Notes under the pieces: generated by a model
The model's database searches: none
What the model saw: only the letters and a program-made list of their open reading frames with translations
What the model was told of the DNA's origin: nothing
Part shown: positions 33,301 through 44,941 of the stretch, piece after piece
Layout: each line of letters begins with the position of its first letter
Numbering within the stretch: the first letter of the stretch is position 1
From: Parapristionchus giblindavisi
Lineage: Eukaryota > Nematoda > Chromadorea > Rhabditida > Diplogasteridae
Direction of reading: 5' to 3'
Length of the DNA stretch: 64,000 bases
Assembly: GCA_943737045.1 (NCBI GenBank)
Contig: CALSFV010000205.1
Coordinates: 946,001-1,010,000, forward strand
Program-made: the position numbers and the translations under genes

Positions 33301-35138
33301 CATTTTTATGAACTCTCGCTATCTTTTCACGACTTTTGAACATCACATAACAGAAAAGTGAAACCAATGGAAGGTCAAACCTTGAAGAAGTACTACCAGC
33401 GTTTGAGTTGAGCATGTCCGGGTTACCGCTGAATCCTTCCGACGTCATCTACGACGGTGACAGTAGTCTTCTTGCTGATCTTGCTCGCTAAGGGCAGTGG
33501 GACGACCTGCTGAATGAGAAATTAGCATAGGTTCAACGACTTTAACGAGTGCAACATATTAAGTACGATACCTTCTGCTAATCGACGACATCCTAGTCGA
33601 TTCTCATAGGACATCATCGATGGCATATGACCGACACGAAAACTCGCTCTGAAATGGATTTGAAATCATTTAAATGATTATATAAACAATTTGTGACCAT
33701 TGGACAAACTGCCTCGTATGGAAAATAACAGTGACAGAAGGTCGAGAAAGAATGGAGAGACCACAATTATTCATAAGAAGGACACATTGTGCACATCGTC
33801 AGAGATCGTATCCATGGCGTACGGTTTACAATTGGTTAATAATGGACGGCGTGAGTTTGCCAAGATGGATACGGCCTCTGAATGATCATAGAACGTGAAT
33901 AAGAGAATGAATGAAGTTGAGAGGAGGTATGACAAGAGAGAAATGTAACAAAAACAGTAAGATACAATACAAAAATAAGGAACTAGGTCGGATGAGAACC
34001 GATGAATGAGAACCGACTGGATGAGCTCTATTTGAATATTTTGTATATTCATTAGCAGTCGCCTCTAATATATAGTTCTCATCCGCCGGTTTTCATTCAT
34101 CGGTCCTCATCGGACCTAGTGCCCAAAGAGTTACATCAAACAGTATAAGACGGGTGTAAGAGGTAGAGATGGAGATAGACGCAACTGAAGAAAAAACCGA
34201 AATGTGGAATACATAAATAGATCAAAGAATAATTATGAACGGAGTAAAAGATGAGAAGCTAAACGACGAGCGAAAACTGCAATGAAGAGCACATTCTGAA
34301 GACATGTAGTATACATATAATGAGTGATCCTATGCTAATGGGAATACAATAGAAGATCTAGACAACAACAGACAAAGACAAAGAGAATTCAACAAGAGAC
34401 CAATAGTCTGGAAGAGCTTAGAGATGAGATGATGCGAGAATGAGAAAGATGACTACAAAATGGGCATGCCTATGAGGAAACGTGAACGCATAATGGAGAT
34501 TTCATGATTGATAAGAAAAAGAAGAGAACAAATAGCGAGAAAGGCCACTAGAACAGAGATTTAGTAAAGTTATAGTTTGATCAAGACCGATTACACGATT
34601 GTAATTAAGGAAAGATAGTAAATATCCTTCGGGGGAAATGAGAGTAAAGGATTATGATAAAGAGTGAATAGAATGTTCTAGAATACGAAAGGAAGTGAGA
34701 TACATGATCGATAGGCGAGAGATTGATTGGCAGATCAAGACATGGGAAGGGACTAGCCTCACTCTTGTTGATCACTTGACCTCTGACTAGAGACATGCAT
34801 GTAATTGATTGATTGAAGAAAGGAATAGACTGGGCACAGAGAATGAATTGCGAATGTTTCCTTTGTTAAAAGAGACAAGGTAAAGATCATAGATCAACTT
34901 TAAAAAGAGGAGTTAACGGGAAACTACTCTGGTATTTCCAAACTAGTAGTTTACTTACGTGACGTCACAGACTAGCAGTTTCCTGTTAGTTTACTACAAG
35001 TGAAAGAATATTTGACGAAATGCATTACAGTATTTACACCACTTCTAGTAAACTTACGTTTAACTAGCCGTAGACTTGCGAGTCTACGGCTAGTAGGAAT
35101 GATAAGTAAACTACTACTTTGAAAATACCAGAGTATGG
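30308..35138. repeat. Large inverted duplication, right arm
   Basis: Inverted copy of the left arm. It includes the mirrored hAT-like MITE (30674-31352, with duplicated 8-bp flanks), the mirrored 1.1-kb terminal-inverted-repeat element (about 31383-32474), the mirrored CTAGTG-type MITE (33984-34122) and the mirrored possible small gene. From about 34290 outward it diverges from the left arm and has an insertion (about 34390-34600) lacking there. The outer end is a TA-flanked CTCTGG MITE (34927-35133), matching 25210-25422. Confidence 0.95.
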
Positions 35139-35139
35139 A

Positions 35140-35930
35140 AGATTGACATTTCAGCGGAAGAATGCAAACAAGGTGAACAAGAATAATAACACGTTGGAAA
35201 CATAATTATGATAATTGGATGATCCAAATATAATACAATATATGAAGGGCGTAAAACATGATAATGTACATACTACATATCCAGTCAATCTTCCTTTCGA
35301 TCTCATTTATTTTGTTAAATCGATCTCCATTAACAGCTTGTTGTGATGCTTCGCAGTTTGTTCCCATTTTCATATGCACGCTTTATGGCTCTTACTTTCC
35401 TTGATTAATGCAAAAATCCCGAGAAAATATGTATTCCGACCGTTTGAAGAGTTTGAAGAGTGTGCAATCTTTTAGTTTTTTTTTAAAATAAATTTCCTAT
35501 GAACTAATGTAGGGACTGTATAATAGACAATGGTGCACGTTATCCTTTTCTAAAGTCACCACTTTTCATTTTCCAAAAATCCCTGATCTCTCACCCGACC
35601 ACGCTCTCTCGCCTCTTGCAAAGTTGATTTTCGTAATATTAAGGTGTTCTCCTCTTCGGTATAATGGTTGTTGTTTGATAAGCTGTTATCATATTGGACA
35701 TTCAGAAAATTGGTAATCGCAACACAATATAGGAACGGTTAGATAATCCATATAGAGTTTTGAAATGAGAAGATTGTTGGAACAAAACACCAATTCTCTG
35801 CTTTGACAAAGGAATACGTAAATCAAAAAATATTTTAGAATCGAATGAAGAAACATAAGCGACTCTGAAACAATATAAATAAGAATATTGTTATGTATGT
35901 ATATAAGATTTACAATCTAAAGGGAATGAA
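35140..35930. other. Intergenic spacer
   Basis: AT-rich DNA between the inverted duplication and the kinase gene. No exon recognised. Confidence 0.4.
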
Positions 35931-35934
35931 CCAG

Positions 35935-36142
35935 CTCTGGTATTTCCAAACTAGTAGTTTACTTACGTGACGTCACAGACTAGCAGTCTACTGTTAGTTT
36001 ACTACTAGTGAAAGAACATTTGACGAAATGCATTACCGTATTATACACCACTTCTAGTAAACTTACGTTTAACTAGCCGTAGACTTGCAAGACTACGGCT
36101 AGTGGAAAATATAAGTAAACTACTAGTTTGAAAATACCAGAG
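35935..36142. mobile_element. 'CTCTGGTATTT' MITE abutting the kinase stop codon
   Basis: Runs from CTCTGGTATTTCCAAAC to AAAATACCAGAG with arms about 80% complementary. It ends only 6 bases from the TAG (36149-36151) of the kinase on the minus strand, so it must form the start of that gene's 3' UTR. TA flanks are not seen here (AG on both sides), so the target duplication has changed or the insertion was atypical. Confidence 0.75.
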
Positions 36143-36148
36143 AGTGAA

Positions 36149-38653
36149 CTAATTATTGGGCTTAAAACGAGAGGTCAGTCTGCTGAAGATCTCTTTTCCT
36201 CTCGATGCTGCTTCACTATCGGGTGGGTTCAGAGAAATGCTGTGGGCACTGAGGAATCGTTCAGCCGCAGCAAGAGCTTTGTTCATCTTAGCATTTCTCC
36301 AATTCGAGACCTTCGCCAATGTCATACACTTCCGATTTTCATCCAACCATTGCTGTAATAATATGTTCTTTAAAATAATTTCAAATGCATATTGATTTTT
36401 TTCCAATTCGACTGCCATGCGTGTGATAAAAAATTATCAATAAAAAACATCGAGTGTAGTTAAAATTTTTATTTATTTAGAAAAATGTACCTCATCCGTT
36501 ATCTCGTCTAATTCATCATCGACATTTCTTAAATAATCAAGAATTCTTTCAGAACTGATTCGATCTTCTTTGTTCTTTCTCCAACATGCGTTAAATAGGT
36601 TTTCCAATGATAAAAAGCTGTTCATCAGGATTGGTAATACACCGTTTCTGAAGAAATAAACAGTGAATCGTAAATCTCAGTCCAAAAAAAAATTATTCTG
36701 ACTCTGAATTTTAAGCAAAAAGATGAGCTATCACTTGCTAACTTTATTTTTCTGCATTTTCAATGGATTAGAATCAGTTGTGTCTCAAAAATATTGGTTA
36801 AAAGTATTACCATACCCTCCTCCTATTAGGCTATTGAGTTGTTCCGGTGGAATACCATCATAAGGCACACGGACATATATAAGTTCCCAGAGTACTAAAC
36901 CATACGACCATACATCTATCTGAAAAGAAATGCAGTAAATATAGGGATACGTGTGAGTTTGAATCAGGTTGAGCGAAGGCAAGATGGCGCGATTTTGATT
37001 ATTTTATATTTATTATAAGGGAAATGCATTGTAATTGTAATTGTGATAGAGGAGCACGGAAAGTTATACAATCGTCATGAACATTCGCGGGAGTTAAATA
37101 GCGACGCATCGTTATTTTCCACAAGATCTATTTCTTTTGGAATGCAACTGTACCTTGTCATCAAATGGATCTCCTCGAATGTATTCAGGTGCCATCCACG
37201 GGGTTGAACCCTCGATTGATTTACTCAAACTGAATGTGCTTATATGAGCAATAAAATCATAAAAATCAATATCATTATATCTTCCATATCGTCATTGCGA
37301 AACGATATTTTTTTTGAATAATCGATTACCTCTGAGTCTGATCTTTTGCTGTTCCGAAATCACAAATCTTCACGGTTTTGTCTGGAGCCAGAAGAATGCT
37401 GGAACATTTTTAGAAACTATTAAAATGTAATCATTCTCGAAAATAACTTATCTGGTTTGATGTCACAATGGATTATATTGACAGAATGCAAATATCGAAG
37501 ACCCTCCGCTGTTTCGGTCGCTATACGAACGAATTCTTTCCGCTCTGTAGCAAAACATCTATTGAAGAAAAAGAAAAATTTCGGAAAAATGGAAAATGGA
37601 AAAACGGCTGACCTATTGGATTTTTACTGGATCTACACTCGTTAATGATCTTCCTCAGTGAAATAATACAATATTCGAGGACAGATACACGTACGTTGTC
37701 CAATAATCCAATTCCACTGGAAAAGATAGGAAATGTACAGAGTAGAGAAATCTACACATTCATTATTCCTTTTATTTATTCCCATTTCAAATTGCTCTTT
37801 ATTTTCTGATAGAATAAATAAATAAATAGTCGAAAACCATAATTTGAAACTTCAGCTGTAGAATATGAAAGGAATGTTGGTTAAAAATGTCTCTTGGATA
37901 ACAAAAATCATTTGGGAAAGGTGCAAAAGACAAATAAAATTTAAATTATTTCAAGGGCTAACTAGAACTGGATGATGTTTGAATGCCTCAGCCGTTTCAA
38001 GATTTCAACTTCTCGATCCAGACCTCCTCTCTTGTACAGTTTCATTGCCACGTTTAATTCCACATCATTTGGCAATTTAACTGATCCTTTGAATAAAATT
38101 GCCTGAAAACGAATTCAAATTGTCGCTAAAACTAAATTAGACAAAACATTCGAAAACAGTCAAAGCGAGGAGCTTCTACAAATCTATTTTAAAATCAAAA
38201 TTGTTTACCAAATTTTTAAATTATATAATTCATGCAATTTCATAAAAATTTCAAAAACATAATATTGTTCCTTACTTGTCCACCGTCGTCGATTTCTGTC
38301 ACATTTTGGTCTCGTGTGAAATTTAAGAAAATCGATTCATCGACCAATCGCAACTGAATGGAAATAAATTAAACTAAACAAGCTTTTAATACAAATCTTT
38401 TACAACTGACAAGGATATGATTTATCGGATTCATAAAATTGTTCTACACTTATAGAATTAAATGAAATTAAGTATTTTTTAACACCTTTAGATTATTAGG
38501 CAATACCCATCCCTAAATTCTATCGAGTTTTTGATACTAGCACATATTAAAGACGGCATCATTTCTTTCATTTTACAATTTCTATGCGAGGGGACTGTAG
38601 CCTAAATGTTCTGAAAACTAATAAGAACTTACAAGATCATATTCGGCCGACAT
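36149..38653 (-). CDS. Protein kinase, MAP3K/TKL-like
   Basis: Ten exons close from ATG to TAG: 38633-38653, 38276-38353, 37969-38102, 37639-37716, 37448-37558, 37330-37398, 37154-37238, 36816-36919, 36491-36647 and 36149-36352 (346 residues). Subdomains appear in order. The Gly-loop is reduced (IDDGGQAILFKGS, only partly like GxGxxG). The ATP lysine is in VAMKLYK and the helix-C Glu is in DREVEILKRLRH. Then come the catalytic loop HCDIKPDN, the Mg loop CDFGTAK, STPWMAPEYIRG and DVWSYGLVLWEL. An Arg-containing end (CWRKNKEDRISSERIL) closes the domain. The Lys in HCDIKPDN indicates Ser/Thr specificity; the WMAPE and DVWSYG blocks resemble MAP3K kinases such as TAK1 and DLK. A tail of about 70 residues follows without a recognised domain. 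The donors GG^GTATGG and GA^GTGTAG were chosen because they alone keep the frame. Confidence 0.88.
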
Positions 38654-40110
38654 TTCTTTTCCTTGATAAAGTGTGTATATTGGATGAGTCACTGATGATG
38701 ATAATAATATTGTGAGACGTGAGACAAATAACAGCATCGATTGAACAGTGTTCTATATTATAGAGATCTGATGGATGTATATAAAAGGGAGGAGATGATA
38801 CTTGGGCTGGAAGGGACTTTTCCAAGACACAAAGCATTACAATGGTCACTCTCTTACATTGGCAATGATTGTGAAATGAGTAATACAGAGAGAAATCCTT
38901 ATCAAGTCGTCTTCCAATGTTTGTATCTCGTCAAGATGTAAACAATGGAATAAAGATCAGAAGAGTGATATGCCGATGTTTCCACTGTGATCCATTGCAT
39001 CACATGGATCAGAACACATGGACCCGTTCTGATTCCTCGTCCACCTCACTCCTACTGGAATACCGGATCTGACATAGACCAATAAACCCTGTCACCTTCC
39101 CCAATTCCCTGCAATTATTATTATACCTTCACCAATAAAGAAACCCCATAAATATCATCCTTGAAACCAATAAATTGGTGTTCATTGGATAAATTGATTG
39201 AACTAATTGTATGCCAGCTAGAGAAAACTGAGCCACCCGAATGTGTTTTTATTATGATCCAAAGTATCGTAGATGATCACTCAATAATCGCTGATTGAGC
39301 TGAGTGTCTCGTGTATAATTAGCTATTTTTTCCAACGATTATAGGCACAAATTCTTGATAAATGAAACAACTAACGTGTGTAATTTATATTAGTGGCGAG
39401 ACTCTACCGTGAATAAAGATAGAAACTTCCTCTTTTAAGAGCACCATGCGTCACTACTTACATAATAGATACTTTTGGACTAGACTGTGCTCTACTGTGT
39501 TCATTAAAATGTGAGAAGTCGGTAGAAGAAATCAAAAAAATCTCGTTTCAGTCTTTCGAACTTCGTTCCACATATGAAAAAATGGTCCGGCCGAGCAACT
39601 TTACTTTTTCGAATACTTGACTATGTAGTTCTATTCACTTCTCCTACAATATTTTTCCTATTTGAACTCATTATGCTACATAACATGGATCTAATAATTC
39701 TTATAATATTTCAATTCCCTTTGATTTTTTTCCAATTTCAACTAGTATACAAGAGTTGATGATTGATTTGATTGTTGCATTGTCTTCAAGAGTTTATGGA
39801 TAACGTTTGAGATTGTATCCGTTCAAAAAATCATCTAAAGAAAACAAAAAAAACTCTCCTCATTTCACATAGTCTCTCGCCCCTTTTCGTTTCTTTTCGT
39901 GACTTTTGAACTGCACTTTACCGCTTTCTGTTCATTCCGAACGTGTCAGTGCGATTGCACCTTTCTTTACGAGAACTTAGAGATCTGTGTAATTGTCACT
40001 AAACTTTCTTAGAAATCAACACGGGGAGGGATTATAAAGAATGAACAATGGTTACTGCATCTAGCTAGAACTGTACATTCTTCACTTTATATCTTCTTAA
40101 CTTCCGACTT
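38654..40110. other. Intergenic region between kinase and chemoreceptor genes
   Basis: Contains the divergent 5' regions of both genes. An AG at about 38710 (ATCATCATCAG) precedes the kinase start and could receive a spliced leader. A hydrophobic ORF of 61 codons at 39574-39759 has no splice context I can support. 39840-39910 is a dispersed repeat shared with 4530-4620. Confidence 0.45.
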
Positions 40111-40120
40111 CAGCAATAAA

Positions 40121-43100
40121 ATGATCGTAAGTTAATTAAAATATATTAAATAATAATATTATAATTTGCCCTTTGGTTGAAACTTTCCGTAAATCCATAA
40201 ATCCGTCAACTCTTTAACTGTCATTGTACCAATCAAGTCTTTCATCATCGTACATCACTGAATATCAATGTATCTAAAAATCATGTGTTGTCTTTTCCAA
40301 AGGATGAAGTATAATAATATTATCTAATTATTATTATCAGTTTCATTTGCTAGATTCTCCCCATGTTCTTATCGTTGAACATTATGTCGATCGTATCTGA
40401 TATAATATCAGTTGTTTTGAATATCGGACTATTACTCCTTCTGAACAGAAGAGCATCGCTACTTGACCAGAAGACTATGTACGTTAATCGGAAATTATTT
40501 TTACATAAATCTTTAATAATCTCTAAATTCGGCATCCAAGTGTAGTCGCTTTACGGACATTCCAAAACTGCTTTGATAACTATTCTGAAATCTTTAATTT
40601 TTTTTCAGTTTCTTTGCGAAACTATTCTCTGTTATGAGCGTTTTCTATGCCATAAGTCACATGCTCACACAGCCGGTAAGTTGTCAACATATAAATTTTT
40701 TTATTGAATGAAATTATATTAAAGTTAAATTCAATTAGCTTTTATTTCAAAGCTTAACATGAACTCTCAAAGTCTTAATAGTATAATAGTGATCATTATA
40801 TTTATATTAATAGTGATCATTATATTTCAGTATTTCACGTTCGTTAACGGCATCTGCGTATATTTTAGTGCTAGTTTTTTGCACGACTCCCCAATGATAA
40901 CTTATATCTGGACTTTCACGGTATTATATTCGATTTATTTACAGTATTTTGAAGGATTTTCTCAAAGTGAGGGGTTTCGGAACTCCGGTCAATAGCCTGA
41001 ATGATTTATCATAGAATATATATATCTAGAGCTTATGTATCTCTAGAGCTGTGATAGACGCAGCAATGCAATATCGGCGATGATCCGTATATGAAATTAA
41101 ACTAGAATAATATTTATACGTATCAATGAAGAAACAATGAAATGAGTGTGGAAAAAAGGAAAAAGAAGTGATAATGAAAATGATAAATGATGCTAGAACA
41201 TGGATTACAATTATGGAAAAGGGGTAGTAGATAAAATATGATAGAGTCGATAATTTTGATTAATTTGAGATCTCCCCATGTTATCTAATTCTGATCCAAT
41301 GCTGCGCCGTCAACTTTCTCTATAAATATGCAGCCACATGTCGGTGAGTGATATTTCAAATGGAAAACACTTCTTAAATTGTCTATCCACTTCGCATACA
41401 ATTCAGCATCAAGTTGTGCGATGATGAATTCTAGCCCTTTTATAGACACACTTCGAGCAAATTTAAAACCTCCGCTCTGGCAATGCTCTCAAGCTTTCTT
41501 GGTCTACGAGAGAGCATTGTCCATGTAGAGCGTCAAATTAGCTCGGGATGAGCCTTTAATATATTTTCTTGATTTTAGGCCAAAACTTCGTTTGCTATTC
41601 GACAATCCATCTTTCAATGGTGGCCTGGTGTTTATTGGAATGATTTGGGTGGTTATCAATTCCGTGGCGAGTCTCATGTATACGACACCTACCATGGGTA
41701 CTCGACAAAAGGTTAGCTTTGAAAGTTTGTAAATTTGCGCTGTGACAAAAAAGTAATCGTTAACATAAAATAAAAGATGTACTGCACAAATATTGCCATA
41801 TTGTTGAATCGCGTGAAAATAAAACAAACTGCAAATTTGAAATTACGTATCTTAGGCTGCCCGTCAATTCAATGACTACTTCGGAACGGACTTTACGCGA
41901 GTGTTCTGTTCAGTTTTTGACACGGATATTAAAACGAGCAAAATGGTAAGTATTTCATTCTTTCTCATAAAAATCATTATTAACACCCACAACGAAATGT
42001 TGCATAATGATACCACGGGTCTCCTGTAAAAGTGTAGCAAAAACGCCCGGTTCTGCCACTAGGAAGATTTTTTTTGTCTCCGATTTCGATGAAAGTTGGT
42101 CAGTGGGTGTAGTTAGGGGTCATGAGAAGGCCTACACACTCGATTTGGCCAAAATTGCAGATTATCGATTTTTTGTGATCTAACATGAAAATGATCATAA
42201 CTTGGTTCATTTTCATCGTACAGCGGTCTGACAGGTGTCATTCGAACCGTATTCTAATACTCTTCAAAAAAGTTGTTTATGGCTCTTTCGCTGCTAAGTC
42301 GTCTTCAGGGCGAAAAATGCGAATAACTAATTTTTTGAACAAAAAGGTGACCTGTTCTCGAAAAATTTTTCTTGGGGATATCCGTTTTATTGCAAAAATT
42401 ATGTCTTCAAACAACGCACAATATCACTATCTAGTTCATTGCCCGTATCTCTTGGCCCCTAGAGTCGATTACTAGATAGCTCACGGACTTAGTCGATTTT
42501 TTATCACTTTGGTTTTTTGATCGTATCTCACTTCAAACTTATCCAATTACCTTTTCAAAGAAATAGAAATGATTCTCTCGAAAAGGTGATTGAAAAGTTT
42601 AATATAGTCCAAATTGTCATATCAAGCCGTTTTCGAGTTATTAAAAGACTTTAGGGGCCAAGAGATACGGGCAATGAACTAGATAGTGTTATTGTGCGTT
42701 GTTTGAAGACATAATTTTTGCAATAAAACGGATATCCTCAAGAAATTTTTTTCGAGAACAGGTCACCTTTTTGTTCAAAAAATTAGTTATTCGCATTTTT
42801 CGCCCTGAAGACGACTTAGCAGCGAAAGAGCCATAAACAACTTTTTTGAAGAGTATTAGAATACGGTTCGAATGACACCTGTCAGACCGCTGTACGATGA
42901 AAATGAACCAAGTTATGATCATTTTCATGTTAGATCACTAAAAATCGATAATCTGCAATTTTGGCCAAATCAAGTGTGTAGGCCTTCTCATGACCCCTAA
43001 CTACACCCACTGACCAACTTTCATCGAAATCGGAGACAAAAAAATTTTCCTAGTGGCAGGCGATGCTACACTTTTACAGAAGACCCCTGATACACTATTA

Positions 43101-44941
43101 ATTCGGTTGTGAATTACTTCTAAGTCACCCAGTACTTTGTGAACTAACCTTGTACCTTTACCTACGGAGCATCTTAATAACTTCTAACAACTTCTAAGAA
43201 AATGACGACTAAGAAAAGTATTTCAGACCGAAACGCAGACAATCGGAGTTCTGATCTCAACTATCAATTACTACTCTATGTTTTTCACTTGTATAGGTGT
43301 GTTAATAACATATTAAGAATGATATAACCCGATATTCTGATATTAATATGGGATTGTCTGGTTGGCATTAAGGACATCACAGTCAAGCCGCTCAAAAATC
43401 ACGTTATCCGTAGTTGTTAAATCTGAAATAATGGTAATTGCGTAACCTTAGCGAACTTCAAATTCCAATGGAATAAAGATAGGTGACAACGAGTAATTCA
43501 AAAATAATTAATTTACCAAGCAAAAACTTTCTTAAATACGCACGCTTAATGTGAATGATTGAGCCAAGTTTTTGTAAAACAAAATTATCTCAGGTACGAT
43601 GTTGGTCTGTGGGTGGCGAATACAAAGGAAGATTTCATCGAGTGCGTTTAGCGATAAAATGAAAAAGTTTCAGCGACAATCGCTCAAGTTGATCGTGTTG
43701 CAGGTAGGTAGTTGTCTGTATTATAAAAAAATCTAGATCTGATCATGCCGAAAAGAAATCTTGAATTCTCCTGATCAGATTTTGATCAAATTATCTGAGT
43801 TGCGAGCTCCAAAACTGAAAGAGCTCCTGCTACTGTACTTTCATAAAAATACAATTATCGATTATTTAAATTTCAAATTTCAGTCAGTTAATCCTATTTT
43901 GCTCGCAGTTGTTCCTGCTTGGGTTCCGTTGGTAAGTTGCATATATATTGTATTTTTTTAAAACTTTGCAGAAATTCAACTGCGATATATAGATATCAAA
44001 AACATTAAAAATCACAGCATTATTGATAGTAGAATAAAAAAAAATGCTTCACTATAATTAATTCGCAAACTATCGTTTGTTAGCTCCCTGTCTCCCTATA
44101 CCCCGCTGACAAATAAAACTGACAGAGATGATAATTTTGAATTATCTGCAAATAGTTATACTTGCAGTTCATGATCAATCTAAAAAAGTTCATCCAACAT
44201 TATTGCAGTTTTTCATGCAATCCCATACGGATGCCCCTGAGTGGGTATCTTCGCTGATCTGTTATACGTTAATGCTCTTCCCTCTCCTCAATCCGATCAT
44301 ATTCGTTATATGCACGAAAACATATCGGTATGATCAATTTATTTTCTTTGACAATAATATTTTCTATGACTTTGCATGAATTTCCTTTGCTATGCTGAGG
44401 GAAACGGCTTATAATGGACGATATTAGGACCCAAATTTTGACGCCAGCCTTAAAGATCAGCTTTCGTGTCTCATCATTGTGTATAGAGTTGGATGTTCGG
44501 GGGTTGCGGGCCCGCAATAGCCTAGAATAGCAATAGACTCTTTATTTCAAATGATTGCGGGCCCGCAGTGCGGTGTAAAATCATTACGGGACCGCAATGA
44601 TTCTGTTCTCTCAAGAAAACGAGAGAGCGAAGGAAAGTGAAGAGAACAGAAGAACGACCGATCACAAAAAAGTTGCCAGATAGGAATAAAGTAGTCGTTG
44701 CGGGTCCGCAATGCGCGTGCGTTATTGCCAACCCTAAGTGTGTAATCAATAAATTGGGTCAAACTATATGGAACACCCTCATAATATCATTTTCAATGAT
44801 GAGGGAAACATCGTTTCATCGATTTGTAATTCGATTTCTTGCAGGAACTACATCATCAGATTAATAACGGGTCGTCCGGAAGTTAAACAATCCATATCCA
44901 TACGACCGTCGGTCATTTCTATTACTGTTCGAACGAACTGA
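40121..44941 (+). CDS. Seven-TM nematode chemoreceptor, Srd/Str-like
   Basis: Eleven exons give 335 residues with closed phase: 40121-40126, 40354-40478, 40609-40675, 40831-40973, 41579-41711, 41856-41945, 43227-43296, 43594-43703, 43884-43931, 44209-44327 and 44845-44941. All seven helices are visible. TM1 contains SDIISVVLNIGLLLLLNRR, TM2 SVMSVFYAISHML, TM3 follows FVNGICVYFS, TM4 is GGLVFIGMIWVVINSVASLM, and TM5 lies in IGVLISTINYYSMFFTCI. TM6 is reached through KFQRQSLKLIVLQSVNPILL. TM7 is MLFPLLNPIIFVICTKTYR, the PxxNPxxxxxxxxxYR ending of serpentine receptors. An acceptor (CTTCAG) stands seven bases before the ATG. The weakest splice is the donor GG^GTTTCG at 40973, chosen to keep frame; a missed exon there is the alternative. 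Predicted role: chemosensation through a G protein at ciliated neurons. Confidence 0.85.
42010..43100. mobile_element. Fold-back element in a chemoreceptor intron
   Basis: A 1.08-kb palindrome centred at about 42556, lying wholly within the intron between exons 41856-41945 and 43227-43296. Arms are about 480 bp and over 95% identical: one reads GTCTCCGATTTCGATGAAAG..., the other ends in its reverse complement. The two matching ORFs of 96 and 79 codons on opposite strands are arm copies, and neither resembles a transposase. Confidence 0.9.
44500..44720. repeat. Cluster of GGGCCC-type palindromes
   Basis: Two TTGCGGGCCCGCA palindromes (from 44504 and 44555), one TTACGGGACCGCAA (44583) and one TTGCGGGTCCGCAA (44699) lie in the last intron of the chemoreceptor gene, around a self-complementary CTCTCAAGAAAACGAGAG region. 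The same palindrome occurs as a pair at 12435-12476. The set looks like a decayed multi-palindrome MITE. Confidence 0.65.

Noticed and set aside
25610..34796. Pairs of identical ORFs on both strands in the palindrome
   Set aside because: Most have no splice context or domains and appear twice only because the arms are inverted copies; one weak candidate gene is listed separately.
39574..39759. Hydrophobic 61-codon ORF as a possible receptor fragment
   Set aside because: No receptor motif, no splice partners in phase, and AT-rich DNA easily yields Leu/Ile/Phe-rich frames.
42185..42928. Paired ORFs of 96 and 79 codons on opposite strands
   Set aside because: They are mirror images within the arms of an intronic fold-back element and do not resemble a transposase.
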